A DNA stretch of 64,000 nt from Morella rubra (Eukaryota > Streptophyta > Magnoliopsida > Fagales > Myricaceae). Within the stretch, counting starts at the first letter, position 1. Each line of letters begins with the position of its first letter. Made by a program: the position numbers and the translations under genes. Location of the stretch: assembly GCA_003952965.2 (NCBI GenBank), contig CM025853.1:6391128-6455127 (forward strand). Reading direction: 5' to 3'. The notes beneath the pieces are model-generated. The model saw only the letters and a list, made by a program, of their open reading frames with translations, was not told the DNA's origin and did no database searches. This document shows positions 23,261 through 34,790 of this stretch, one piece after another.

Positions 23261-24726
23261 ATTGATAAATCAAGGTCAGATTAAGTGTCTGCTGGATTAT
23301 TCAAGATTCCTTAAGTACCAATTTCACCAAAGAAGTCTGATAGACGCTTATTGAGTGGATGAAACTTGTATTACGAACCTTTAATCAAACCACCAGACAT
23401 ACCATTTTCTGTTTGAGTATTAAAACTTGGTTGGATCCTAGCTAAATTGACAATCAGATCTGATGGCGTGTGATTTATGATTATCACTTTGTAAAGTGGA
23501 TTTCCCGACCATCTTGAAGCAAGTTGATGTCGAATTTTTCAGTGGGATAGTTTACCTATCTCTTATTTACGCAGACACGAGAGGGACGCAAATTCTTCTA
23601 CTTGTCCCTCTGCCACTCCTCTTAAATATAAAAGTGTATGTGCAATAGTGGCACACTCGTAAAGAGACAGAAAGTTGACTATCTGTCTTATTTCCCAGGA
23701 CTGAAATGAGGTGTGAAGCTCAGCAATGGTGAGCTGATCTTTCCTTGCCCTCCACAAATACCATGAAATCGAACAGCCATATCCAAAAGAAGGACAGAAC
23801 GGATTTTCATACATTTGGAAGATCCCTGTCCCACTTTGGAGAGCATGTCGGAACAAGCCTGATAGTGAAATCTCTGATGACTTTGTATTCCTCTCTGGAT
23901 ATAAGCATTGGGAAGAGCAATCAATCTGGCCGATATTACGAGCAGTGCGAACACAAGCTCTGTGTTAGTTTGCCGATCTTCTCAACGAATTGTGATGACC
24001 TCCAATATCACGAGCCTCAATTATCCTTTTTCACGAGACAGTGTATCAACAATGCTTCTTCTTTTCTTCGTTCTTCTTCATCACAGAGGAAATCAGTCTC
24101 TCTACATTTCCAAGAGCATTCAATGTTCTTGTGTGAACAGTTACCTATAGTCTACCTATTTCTCTTTTGAGTCTGAACTCTCAGTCAGTGAATTCAACAT
24201 CATCTCATCCTGTAGCCACTTTTTCTTCCCATGTGTCCCCTCCAGATTACTCCTTGAGGATTTGCATGCGAATTCAGGGCAATCCAGACCTCATATGAAC
24301 ATACCTCACCATCTTTCTTTCATCTTCTGACTAATCCTCTATGTTTCATGAGCTACGAAAAGTCAGATTACACTTAATGACTTACCCCGTACTTCGTGAT
24401 ACTGGATTAATAAGAGAATTTCAGTTAACAAGCTCTCGACCCTGCTTGGATCTGTTAACCCGGGGCTTCTGTTGTGATCCCTTCATTTCAGTTCAATAAT
24501 ATCTGTCAAGTCAGAGTGCCTCAAACTACGGTCACACTATGTAACCTAACTGCCTTCTCATGATTTCTGGGATTTTTTCTTTATCCAAGACCGTCCTCAT
24601 GGAAGATGATTGGATTGTGTGAAGCACGACAAGGCTTGTACTATTTTGTGCAACCTCCTCATCATGCTTCTTTACAATCTATCAATTCTCATGTTCTCCC
24701 TTTCAATTCTGCTATCTGCAATTCCA
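23261..24726 (+). pseudogene. copia C decayed gag-pol up to the assembly gap
   Basis: After 23260 the gag-pol sequence can be followed only in scattered pieces. Near the gap, 24606-24726 carries MIGLCEARQGLYYFVQPP, which resembles the region between protease and pre-integrase of this copia group. The element clearly continued into the 1000-N gap. No copia sequence was recognised after the gap, so its 3' half and 3' LTR are either in the gap or lost. Confidence 0.6.
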
Positions 24727-25726
24727 NNNNNNNNNNNNNNNNNNNNNNNNNNNNNNNNNNNNNNNNNNNNNNNNNNNNNNNNNNNNNNNNNNNNNNNNNN
24801 NNNNNNNNNNNNNNNNNNNNNNNNNNNNNNNNNNNNNNNNNNNNNNNNNNNNNNNNNNNNNNNNNNNNNNNNNNNNNNNNNNNNNNNNNNNNNNNNNNNN
24901 NNNNNNNNNNNNNNNNNNNNNNNNNNNNNNNNNNNNNNNNNNNNNNNNNNNNNNNNNNNNNNNNNNNNNNNNNNNNNNNNNNNNNNNNNNNNNNNNNNNN
25001 NNNNNNNNNNNNNNNNNNNNNNNNNNNNNNNNNNNNNNNNNNNNNNNNNNNNNNNNNNNNNNNNNNNNNNNNNNNNNNNNNNNNNNNNNNNNNNNNNNNN
25101 NNNNNNNNNNNNNNNNNNNNNNNNNNNNNNNNNNNNNNNNNNNNNNNNNNNNNNNNNNNNNNNNNNNNNNNNNNNNNNNNNNNNNNNNNNNNNNNNNNNN
25201 NNNNNNNNNNNNNNNNNNNNNNNNNNNNNNNNNNNNNNNNNNNNNNNNNNNNNNNNNNNNNNNNNNNNNNNNNNNNNNNNNNNNNNNNNNNNNNNNNNNN
25301 NNNNNNNNNNNNNNNNNNNNNNNNNNNNNNNNNNNNNNNNNNNNNNNNNNNNNNNNNNNNNNNNNNNNNNNNNNNNNNNNNNNNNNNNNNNNNNNNNNNN
25401 NNNNNNNNNNNNNNNNNNNNNNNNNNNNNNNNNNNNNNNNNNNNNNNNNNNNNNNNNNNNNNNNNNNNNNNNNNNNNNNNNNNNNNNNNNNNNNNNNNNN
25501 NNNNNNNNNNNNNNNNNNNNNNNNNNNNNNNNNNNNNNNNNNNNNNNNNNNNNNNNNNNNNNNNNNNNNNNNNNNNNNNNNNNNNNNNNNNNNNNNNNNN
25601 NNNNNNNNNNNNNNNNNNNNNNNNNNNNNNNNNNNNNNNNNNNNNNNNNNNNNNNNNNNNNNNNNNNNNNNNNNNNNNNNNNNNNNNNNNNNNNNNNNNN
25701 NNNNNNNNNNNNNNNNNNNNNNNNNN
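24727..25726. other. Assembly gap of 1000 N
   Basis: Exactly 1000 undefined bases, the form usually used as a placeholder for a scaffold gap of unknown size. Open frames that appear to cross it are meaningless. Confidence 0.99.
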
Positions 25727-25833
25727 TTGTAATGGAAAAAACACAATGAAAAGCCGTTACAATCCGTCAGCACTTAACATATATATAATCGATTATTTGC
25801 AATGTGGAGCAGTACGTGGGTTAGAAATATGCA

Positions 25834-25951
25834 CTTTTTTTTTTTTTAATGCAACTGGTGGAGCGGGACTTAGCCTGCGTGTGGGAGAGATTCGGCCCCG
25901 ATACTAAACCTCCCCGGGAGGAGTTGCCAGTTGTGCTAAAGCTCACTAGCC
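25834..25951 (-). mobile_element. tRNA-derived SINE, minus strand
   Basis: Read on the minus strand there is a pol III A box TTAGCACAACTGG (25939-25927), a B-box-like GGCCGAATCTC (25897-25887) and, at the 3' end, an A tail (the T run at 25835-25847). The flanks give a likely imperfect target duplication: GTTAGAAATATGCA at 25820-25833 and GTTAGAGTTGGCA at 25952-25964. The total length is about 118 bases. It lacks coding capacity and would have depended on a LINE for movement. Confidence 0.7.
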
Positions 25952-25964
25952 GTTAGAGTTGGCA

Positions 25965-26423
25965 TTTGAAAAAGACTGCCTAGAGAAAGACACCCGCGTA
26001 AGAACTACGCTACAATATGCAATTCTAAGTCAAGCCCAAGAAACACGGACACAAGACTTGACAGGATTAAGATTTTATCAAATTTTGTACTCCAAATTGT
26101 ATTATGAAATTAGAAGAAAATATACATAACATGAAGACTTCTAGAGCTTATACTGTTTAATTTTTTTTATATGAAACGACATATTCTCCGATTACAAAAA
26201 CATCTATAGTCATTCACAACTGAAAATAAGATTTGTAAAAGACAAAACAGTCAAAAGATACTATTTGAAAAGTTTAGCGGATTATATATCATATTTGTCA
26301 TGACACAACTAAATCAATTTTAAAAAGAAAGAGAATATCAGATTTAAAGTGGGTTATTACAAAAAGCTTATCTCCGATTCTCCTGTATTATATAAAAGGT
26401 TTCGGATAAACATCTTTATTATA
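25965..26423. other. Unrecognised AT-rich DNA
   Basis: There is no gene, terminal repeat or RNA gene that I can support here. Confidence 0.4.
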
Positions 26424-26660
26424 TTTGCTTAATATGAATTTATATTTAGAGCAACTTATTTTTTTATTTTTTGAGGTAGGATTAATACTCGAATTTTCTT
26501 AGTACATATAAAGAGGCACGACCCTAACACGGTGGAGCTTGGGTTTTTCATGATTTTGCCCTTAACCAAGAGAGGAAATAGAAAGAAAATAAGAGAAGGA
26601 CACGTGTCATGAGTACTCTATCTCCACGCAATTAGTTAGTCTAGCCAATCAGGAAAACTT

Positions 26661-26880
26661 GGGCATGTTCTTTTTCATGTTTTTTTTAGGATTCTGATGA
26701 AATGTGAATATTTAAGTGGTGTAAAGTTTATAAAATGCGTGTAGAAGTTGTTGAAAGGGATTGTGTGTGTAGAAAAAGTAATAAAATGTTGTATAAAAAT
26801 ACGTGTATGTTATGATGTTTGGATTGTAAAAATAAAAGTAGGATTTAAATTCTACAAAAATGATGAAAACGAACATGCCC
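26661..26880. mobile_element. 220-bp MITE of PIF/Harbinger type
   Basis: The ends are GGGCATGTTCTTTTTCATG and the inverted AAAACGAACATGCCC, close to the 14-bp ends of the larger element at 34137-37226. The subterminal GTGTAGAAGTTGTTGA motif is shared with that element. No TTA target duplication is visible now (CTT on the left, AAA on the right). It is absent from the other arm of the inverted duplication, so it arrived after the duplication. Confidence 0.65.
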
Positions 26881-27454
26881 AAATAGAAGAATAAAGATTA
26901 ATCTGGAAAGAAGAGATTAAGTAGGTGTTTGGTTTCAAAATTTTATTAAAATTTTGTGTTGTTTAAAAAGAGATGTATTGAAATTGATGAACAATGATAA
27001 AGTAAAAGTAAAATTTTAAAAGATTATTGAAAAAAATAATATTTTATTAAAATTTTTACAAAATAAAAACTATGTAAAACTAATAACCAGAGATAATGTT
27101 TAAGGTATTGAATTGAGAAAACTTATATCCATTGTTAAAAAAAAATTCATAATTATATTTTATATTATAAATCTATAAAAAATATAAATAAAATTTTTAT
27201 TTATAATCCCTAATATTATAATAATATCATATCAAATATTATAAATTAATTATAATATTATTTCACAAATCAGAACGAATAGACTCAAAAAGTGTATGGC
27301 CACAACAAATCCGAAAGGACGTGCGTCTCTAACCAAACAAAAATCCATCATTATTCGGACATAGGTTTGTAAAACTTTTAAGGTATAGATATATGTTACT
27401 AACAAGAATTAATAATAAAGTCTAGTCTCCCCTTTCTAACCTGTGTCATTGATG

Positions 27455-27690
27455 TTGGTTTGAGAAATCCTCGGTGTACGTGGTCCATGCCTGATCACCA
27501 AAATGTAAGGCCACATACTTTTAGGTTCACATCAAGCGTTACTCCAGATCCGGATAGTCTCGCAGACCGCAGTAAGTTTTGGGAAAGAAGATTCCGCCAC
27601 AATGGCTTGCAATTAATCCACAGAAGAGTCAATCTTCTATCGGCGTCGTACAAAGAAGATAATCTAACCCCGATCCTGGGGCGCTGAACT
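27455..27690 (+). pseudogene. Unidentified gene fragment, arm 1 copy
   Basis: This is homologous to the open frame at 58984-59265 (minus). The fragment starts EILGVRGPCLI but has lost two bases in the CACCACAAAATG stretch compared with arm 2, so the frame breaks there. It regains the SKFWxRRFRHN and LxLIHRxV motifs further on. A 12-base insertion and other indels follow. Conservation of the protein-like pattern in arm 2 suggests that both derive from a real gene. The family is not recognised. Confidence 0.5.
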
Positions 27691-27745
27691 GGCTAACATC
27701 CCATATGCCTATAAGAGCAGCAGCCTACCTAGGATTCCTAAAGTA

Positions 27746-28419
27746 ACATGTGAAAAACATACGAAGGAGGTCTTAATTAAAATTTTTTTTAGTAAGTATA
27801 TTTAAAAAATATTTAATAATAAGAATTTAAAATTTTAACTTAAAACTATTTTATATTTTAATTTTTATTTTATTTTAAAAGACTTTTTAAGACTTCTTTG
27901 ATTGAAGAACCATTAACCTTTTCAGTCTTTATAAAGTCTCTTAAACATTATCAACCTAACTCTCTTTATTTAAAAGATATTAATTGTAAATTGATTCAAA
28001 CAAAATTTCATAAAAGCAATATCTTATAAAATCTTTTAAGATTAGTTGGCAATTGATTGAAGAAATCCTATAAAATCTCACACTAATTCATTTAATTTTT
28101 TTTAACAAACAAAAATAATTCCTCGCATTTATACCATCTAATCTATTTAATATTTTTACCTTGTATGCATTAATTAACAACTAAAAATCTATCTTTAAAA
28201 GACTTAATCTATAAACCATTTCACAATTATACAATATTTGGATTGCTTGTTAAGTACAAAAACTATTTAAAAATCACTCAATCACCTATCCTATTTATTG
28301 GTGCTTTTATCTTTGGGATCAAGATCACTGCTCACTAAAGTCTAGGTGCTATTATTCTAAACTTTTTATTTTATGTTTTATTTGTTGTATTTATCATTAT
28401 TTGTATTGTATTTTTGATT
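27746..28419. other. AT-rich DNA without recognisable gene
   Basis: This is very AT-rich, with scattered short inverted runs such as AAAAGACTTTTTAAGA at 27880-27895. It may be MITE-derived, but no matching pair of ends could be defined. Confidence 0.35.
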
Positions 28420-28845
28420 TTTGGATTTAATTTGAAAAAGTTAAAATCTTTGGATGAGGATGACTTGAAAAAATATTGTCTTGTACTTGAAAATGTTTAA
28501 AACATGATCATGTTGATATTGATGGTTTAGATTTGTTTTCAGAATTAAAATATTAAAAGAGATTTTAAAAATAGAGACTTATACTCCAATTGAAACATTA
28601 AATTATATATAAAGATTAGACTATACTCTAAATGCAATTATTGCTTATAAAATATTATTGACAATACCGGATTTGCTTGAGAAAAAAGTTTTTAAAAACT
28701 AAAACTAATAAAATCCTACTTAAGATCAACTATGACTCAAGAAAGATTTAAAAAATAGATTAGCCATATTATCAATTGAAAATGATATATTAACAAATTT
28801 AGAATATAAAAATTTAATAAGTAATTTTGCATCTCAAAAAATTTG
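28420..28845 (+). pseudogene. hAT transposase C-terminal relic
   Basis: Using all three frames, the stretch reads as the C-terminus of a plant TTF-type/hAT transposase: a (F)SELKILKEILK-like segment, TYTPIETLNYIKRLDY, then YKILLTIP, followed by IKSYLRSTMTQERLN-like and LAILSIENDILTNLEY-like segments. The last two belong to the hAT dimerisation domain. Stops and frameshifts occur every few codons and a short segment between the LLTIP and KSYLR pieces is damaged. Terminal repeats were not located. Confidence 0.65.
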
Positions 28846-28929
28846 AAAAATATGTTTTAACCAAATTTTTATTCATGTTTTATTTTTTAAATCTATTATT
28901 TTTATAAATTACTATAGAATACCTCACTT

Positions 28930-29370
28930 TTAAAGTTTGCCTAAGAGCATTCTTACAGTTTCTTCAATTTTGACTCTCTATTTTAACCAAAAAACACACT
29001 TTTCTATTTTAACTATCAACTTTTAAAAAACACCACAGCAGCTTCTCTATTTTAACCATCTATTTTTACTATTCTATTTAAATATTATTTTCAAAGATTT
29101 TTTATTCTTTCTCTAACATTTATATTTTTAAATATTTATTTTTAAGGTATAGAGAAGAAAAGAAAAAGAAAAAAAAAAATAAAAAAGAGAGAGAACGTGA
29201 GATCTGGAAGGAAGAAAAGAAAAAAAATAAAAAAAATAAAAAAGAGAGAAGAGTGTGAGGAAAGAAAAGAAAAAAAAAATATTAATATTTTAAGGTAGTG
29301 AAAAAATAATTTTTAAAAATAAAATGAACTGTTACATGTTACTGTTTATATTTAAAAATATTTTTATTTA
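28930..29370. repeat. AT-rich MITE-like block with purine tract
   Basis: The left part repeats variants of TCTATTTTAACC (28975, 29045), a phrase frequent in plant MITEs that begin with GAGCATTCTTAC-type ends (about 28945). At 29150-29276 there is an almost pure A/G tract with two related units around AATAAAAAAGAGAGA. No clear terminal inverted repeat was defined. Confidence 0.35.
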
Positions 29371-30434
29371 AACTGGACGTGTGTAACTTCGAAGCCAAAA
29401 AAAGCTAATCTAAAGCTTTCTTGAACAAAAAAGCTAACAATATATGATTTTGACGGTGAAATTTGGGAGTATACATTCGGCTGAGTTTGGGTAAACATTT
29501 ACCTTCTCTCCGACATATCTGAAGACGTTATTTGCGCAGGCCTTTCGAATCTCCCGAATCTCCAAATCTGGGTAAACGAAGCTCGCCAAGATGATTCATC
29601 TCACACAGAATGAAATTCTGTCTGGCTCTCTAGGTTCATACTGAAAGGGGTTGAATTCCTAGTTCAGCCGAAATGAAGCAAAACGATAAGCTTCACTTTA
29701 AGGTAAACGGTGTGCTTCGGGAAAAAAATTCAAAACGATGTGCTTCAACCTTTGAATAAAACGGTGTGCTTCAATTTGGTCCTATTTCCTTGAAGGCACA
29801 AAACGTTGTCGTCTATGGAGTCAGTGTTAGTTGGCAGCTGACATGGAACCTCCGTTAAGGAGATGGACTGGAGCTTGATAGAAGGGCCTCATCCCTAAAG
29901 TATGAAATATAAGGACTTTAGATTTGAAGTTTGAAATATAGGGACTAAAATATAAAAAGGGTGAAAACTCAAGGATTAAATTGCTAATTTCCCTATAATT
30001 TATACCACAAACCATTATAGTTAGATCCATTGCGTTTTAAACTAACAATAAGTTTATACTTTGAACTCGACTTAAGTAGATCTCTATGTCAAAATTAATA
30101 AAAAAAGTTCGAACACAAGGAGATAGCATTAAAGGGGCGCAAAACCTAATTTGTTTGTTACAATCCTAACGGTAAAATTGTAACAAAGAGTACATGGTGT
30201 AAACCTATATATAATTGGTATTTTGAGATACAATGTGTCAACAATTGGTCGTTTGAGCTATAAATTGTAAAAAGCGAGATTATTAAAGGGGTGCAAAATC
30301 TCGTCTTTGTTTTTGGTCACCTATCAGATCGATGTTTACTCTTTTGGGTTGTAAATAAATGCATGAACTGATAAAAGTGTCCCCACAAGTGATTATTGTA
30401 TTTTTAGAGTATTGTTGTATATGGTTTTGTAAAT
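29371..30434. other. Intergenic DNA with short repeated phrase
   Basis: The phrase AAACGGTGTGCTTC or a variant occurs at about 29704, 29733 and 29760, each followed by unrelated DNA. The 29880-30010 stretch resembles widely dispersed plant intergenic sequence. No gene is supported. Confidence 0.35.
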
Positions 30435-31420
30435 CTTTACAAGAAAAAAGATTTGGGTGACAAAAAAATAGTCACCCGTACAAAATTCGTCACGTAATGT
30501 TTTGGGTGACAAAATGAGTTGTAACTCGGTTTGTCAACTAAAGCCTCAGCCAAATTTTGGGTGACGATTTTGATGTTCTGTCGCTCGAAACCGTTTGGAT
30601 TTTCCACACCGTTCGAATGGTCTTTTTTATAGCGACAAAATTAAAAAAAAGTACAATTCAACTGTTCGCATGATGCAAACGTAATCTAAATATGTTCGAA
30701 CGGTTAATGAGAACAGTTCTTCCCAGGTGACGAAATGAATTTCGTATGCAACATGCGCATGGATATAAACACCGTCCGCACTATAGACTCCCTTCGTAAA
30801 GAGTCTCACCGTTGTTTCAGGACGAAATTTTTATTTGTCATCCTCCAAATCCGTTCGAACTATGACATTTTATCGCTTGTTCTGTTGAACACATTTCGAA
30901 CAGTTTTAGCGTGCGCATTGGATAAAAGATCGTTTGCACGCTAAAAAATCATTCCGGACTAATTTGACGTGGTGTGCGGAGATTGTTTGTGCACATAATG
31001 AAAGGACTTCCATCACGTTGAACATTTTTCTTGTTATGAAATAATTTTATTAAAATTTTAAAAATATTTTACAAATAAACAAATAAAAATATATTCAATG
31101 CTCATTAAATAATAAAATATCTATAAATATGCAACGTTATTAAAATTAAATACAATAGGTAATCGATAAATGCTAAGAAAGTTAAAAATATATAAATCTA
31201 CCCAAATTTTCTTTTATCAAATTTTGCAGCTTTTCTGATGCACCAGCTTTCACGCATCTGCTGCCATTAGATGCAACCTCCATTCTTGTTGTTCCACTAG
31301 GGTCCTTTGTTGCTCCTCCATCATCTTCCGGTGCTCTTTGTCTTTTTTTTGTTGCTGTCCATATTTCATAGGTGTTGGAGAGTTGTAATTCCAATTGGGA
31401 GTTAATGTTGTACATATTGA
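30435..31420 (-). mobile_element. Right-end fragment of a CACTA (En/Spm) element
   Basis: The terminus CTTTACAAGAAAAAAG at 30435 is a decayed CACTACAAGAAAAA end, followed by TTTGGGTGACAAAA and its inverted partner, as in the big element at 40554-55384. The subterminal part has several CCGTTCGAA-type motifs. Further in, 31190-31385 (minus) aligns with 54370-54540, the Glu/Gln-rich 3' coding end of the Ptta gene of the big element, at roughly 80% by eye. It is therefore the right end of a relative in opposite orientation. Its left end is missing. Confidence 0.75.
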
Positions 31421-31481
31421 CCGTTTGCAGAAATTTATTCAATGGGTCATGTCTAAATATGTAGTTGAAGTGCAATGTCAC

Positions 31482-32394
31482 TACTCCGATGTTTGTGGTG
31501 AAAAGTGTAAATTTTAAATTCCAGTATTTTTTTCCAAATTAACAACATAAAAAGGTTATACGTGAATATTGATTTTATTATACGATAATATAAATTTAAC
31601 TATGTTTGTAGAATAAAATCTTCCCTTTTTTTTTTTTTTTTTGAAAAAATAGAATATAAAATTTTCACAATCAAAAAATAAAATCTCAAAATTTTGACAC
31701 AAATTTTAATACTTAGAAACTTATAGAATATAGAGGAAATTATTTAGTTTTTTAGCATTGGTTTATGTTAATCTGGTTTTGTTATGGAGTGTACTTATTC
31801 AAGTCATTTTTGTTTCGCATGACTACCACTTTCGTCGAGCTATGATTGTTTGTTATATATCCTTCTCATCCCTTTAAGGACTCGGGGGTTGTTGGTTTTT
31901 GTTAAAATTTGTAAGATTTTGATAGAATTGTGAATATTTATGTAGATTGAAGTTTTATAAGTTTTTGTGTAAAAATTAGTGAAAATTTTAAAGATATTTA
32001 ATTTTTATTGAGTTTGTAGAAAGTTGTAGAGAAAGATGATTTGATGTAATTATTTAATAAAAAAGTATTTGAGTTAGGTGAAAAAATATGAAGATAGAAG
32101 ATTTGTTATAATTTTTTTTTAAATATTGTAATTTATGTGAAAAGTTGTTTGAGATTGTGTAAAAGGTATTGATTTTTGTGTAAGAATTTTTTGAAATTTT
32201 AGATATTTATTTTTAAATTCTGTTGAATATAATTATATTCTAGAATACTAGTCTTCAGTATTAAAGAGTGTAGTCCACACAGGGAGTGCATGCGAGGCAC
32301 TGCATGGTAGCAGCGAGGAGAATACGGAGGCTTAGCTGGGAGCATTGGAAGGCTCGGAGTTAAGGTCAAGTTGAGGGTAACCCAGGCCGAACAA
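31482..32394. other. AT-rich intergenic DNA
   Basis: Stretch 31890-32230 is T/A-rich with repeated TTTGTGTAAAA-like phrases that resemble the interior of the Harbinger-type MITE. No ends could be defined. No gene is supported. Confidence 0.35.
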
Positions 32395-32625
32395 GACTTG
32401 GCAGCCTCTCCCTCTATATTCCACGAAAGTTAATGTGGACTTGGCTTTACAGGACAATTTTGGGATAGCGACTGCACTATTGAGGGACCATTAATTTGGG
32501 TAATATTTGTGGAGTGACAGTGAAACGTCTGGCTTCATGTAACTCAATGGAAGGGGAAACAACAGCAGCACGCTTGGGAGTTCAGGAAGCCATCTGCGAG
32601 GGATCGGGATCCGGTCCCTGCAAGG
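32395..32625 (+). pseudogene. RNase H-like (RVT_3) fragment
   Basis: Read in shifting frames this gives STKVNVDLALQDNFGIAT, ALLRDH, a (N)ICG-VTVKRLASCN piece and EGETTAARLGVQEAICEG. These are the start (KVNxDxA), the first strands (GxxxxLLRDHxG) and the conserved Glu-containing helix (ExxxAxRLGxxxA) of the RNase H-like domain found at the end of plant LINEs and related genes. Two stops follow the RDH motif. It is probably a LINE remnant. A related C-terminal piece lies at 56450-56732. Confidence 0.6.
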
Positions 32626-33002
32626 GACACCAAAAGGTAATAGTAGGAGTCTAGGCAGCAGTGATTAATGCTATCAAGAGTAAATGGCGAATCCACGTCT
32701 AAGAAAATATTCGGTTAGTATGTTTTGTAAAAATTTTATGTGTTTTGAAAATTTTTAGATGATTTTTAAGTCAATATTTTCATCGCTAGATGGCCCACCG
32801 TGTGAACAGAGGTGCGAATATCATGGTGTATAATGCACCACCTAATTCGTGAATGTGCTTAGAAAGATTCCCATTTGTACACAAGTAAGTAAACCTCTAT
32901 TTCTAGACAACTTAATAATTTGAACATATTTCTGTGGTTAATTTAGGTAAATAAAATCACTTCATTTATTAATTACTCAATCTAACTAGGATCACTAATT
33001 TT
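32626..33002. other. Intergenic DNA, nothing recognised
   Basis: No coding motif, repeat or RNA gene was seen in this stretch between the RNase H-like fragment and the WAK kinase fragment. Confidence 0.35.
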
Positions 33003-33303
33003 TTATTTTTTTATAGCAACTACTTTGTTATCTTGCAACACTCCTCTGTAAACAGTTTCATAGCTTTCTTGGCCAATGATTCTTTCCTCGTCATAATTGT
33101 TGGTGGCCTTTTCAAGCACTTCTGCACTAAAGATTTTGGCAAACTCCATAGACCACCCGTGGTGACTAGAGAATTGTTGCAATAACATTAAGCCGCTATT
33201 TTGTTTGAAGAATTTCTCTTTCAGCTTGATGGGTTCTTTCTTTTATGTTCCCAATATATCCAACAGCCATCCACAAGGAGTACTAAAAAGCTTATGCAGA
33301 TAC
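33003..33303 (-). pseudogene. WAK-type receptor kinase: transmembrane and kinase start
   Basis: On the minus strand a splice-acceptor-like GTGTGCAG (33304) precedes a hydrophobic stretch ([18 protein letters not shown]), the usual transmembrane and stop-transfer segment of wall-associated kinases. After a frameshift come [15 protein letters not shown] and then the start of the kinase: [35 protein letters not shown], and VVAIKK with the ATP-binding lysine. The glycine loop is damaged (GQESYET instead of GQGGYGT). The frame stops right after VAIKK in an A/T run, so the catalytic loop is absent. WAKs link the cell wall to cytoplasmic signalling. This piece cannot work. Confidence 0.85.
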
Positions 33304-34136
33304 CTGCACACGTTAAGATTTGCATTTCAACTTAGCTAGCTAGTACATTAATGTTTCTATTTTCTATTTTCTTCAATTATATTGTCTGACAGGAAAATCT
33401 CAATAAAGTTGAACATCAAATATGTAATGGAATAACAATAGAAATGTATCAAACTAGAAATGGTGGATATATCACATATTGAACCCATATTGTTAGTTTG
33501 TTATTTAAGAACATGCAAGACATAGAGAATTCTGATGTACAATTTTTACCCTTGAAAGCTATTACTATACGGATTGAGTTCAACATTTATGCCATCCTAA
33601 TTGGAGTACAGCTTCCTTGCTTTCCTTCCTTTTTAGTTTTTTTTTTGGGCTCTATCGAAGCCTTTATTAAATCAAACTAGTAAGGACCAAAAGTGTTTAA
33701 TTAAGGACATTGCCAACAGGAAGGATGGATTATTGTTGAGCAGTACTTGAATATAGAGAAGTGGGACAAAAGAAAAAGAAAAGGGATCCAAAGATACAAA
33801 AATAAGCAAAACTAATTTGCAGATATCTTCTCGGTCTCTTAGGAGCGCGCGAGGAAATTAAGATATATAATATTATTGTAGCTGAAGAAAATCTTTCAGC
33901 CTAATTATAATCCAATGAGGCAATTCCAAAAATTGTTATTTTCTCCTCGTTTGCAAGAGGTTGCCGACCTGTTTTCCAGATTAAATAGCCTTGATGATAA
34001 ATTAGTCAATGCCTGAAACGTTGAAATTTTTTTTGCCCAAGTCAATGACGATGAAACAAAGAAAAATAAAAGAAATTATATAACAAAAAGAAAGTGGTTG
34101 AAAACTGTTCAGCAATATACAATATTTAAATACTTA
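33304..34136. other. Probable WAK intron or flanking DNA
   Basis: Position and orientation suggest remains of the intron between the EGF and kinase exons of the WAK gene. No coding sequence was recognised. Confidence 0.35.
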
Positions 34137-34469
34137 GGGCATGTTCGTTTTGATGAGATTTGTAGGATTTGAAAGTGTTTTAAAAATTTTTAGGTGATGT
34201 TGGAGTTTGTATTAGTGTTTGTGTAGAAGTTGTTGATTTTTATTAATGAGTGTGAGAAAAGAAGTGATGTTTTTTAAAGTTATTATTTGTAGATTACCTT
34301 CATTGGGATATTTGGGAGAGAAAATATAATATTTATATTGATGTTTTTATTTATATTGATTTTATTTATAATATTTATTATAATTCCGAAAATTGCTTTT
34401 ATGTTCCATTTTTTTAATTCCGATAAATAATATTTATATTGATGTTTTTAATTTTCTATTTTCTTTTTT

Positions 34470-34790
34470 TATTGTGATAAAAATGTTGATATTTATTTAT
34501 AATTTCGGAAATCCCTTTTATTTGCTATACCAAATTTTTTATTGTGAAAAAAATGTTGATATTTATTTATAATATTTATTACAATTTTAGAAATCCCTTT
34601 TATTTTCTTTTTTCTATTTTTTTATTGTGACACAAATGTTGATATTTACCTATAATATTTATTATATTTCTGAAAAGTCCTTTTTATTTTCTATTTTCTA
34701 TTTTCTATTTTTTATTGTGATACAAATGTTGATATATTTATTTATAATTTAACAAAATCCCTTTTCTATTTTCTATACTTTAATCCTAAA
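34470..34790. repeat. AT-rich minisatellite inside the Harbinger-like element
   Basis: Four units begin ATTGTGA.A.AAATGTTGATAT at 34471, 34541, 34624 and 34714 (spacing 70, 83 and 90 bases). Each is followed by TTTATAAT-type sequence and TCCCTTTTATTTTCTATT. Unit length grows through short TTTTCTA reiterations. Confidence 0.75.

Larger units (their letters stand above)
26424..27745 (+). repeat. Inverted duplication, arm 1
   Basis: This arm aligns with the reverse complement of 58998-59998. Shared landmarks include TAGTACATATAAAGAGGCACG, the CATCATTATTCGGA stretch, CATGGTCCATGCCTGATCACC-type sequence and GGGGCGCTGAACTGGC...ATGCCTATAAGAGCAGCAGC. Arm 1 carries extra DNA at about 26650-27080, including a 220-base MITE. 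The arms lie some 31 kb apart and enclose the WAK, copia D and CACTA region. Both arms contain the same unidentified gene fragment. Confidence 0.85.

Noticed and set aside
24606..25907. Open frames of 350-430 codons across the N block
   Set aside because: They consist almost entirely of undefined residues. Only the flanks are real sequence.
25861..25951. A GC-rich island or part of a gene next to the gap
   Set aside because: The A/B boxes, tail and flanking repeats on the minus strand explain it as a SINE.
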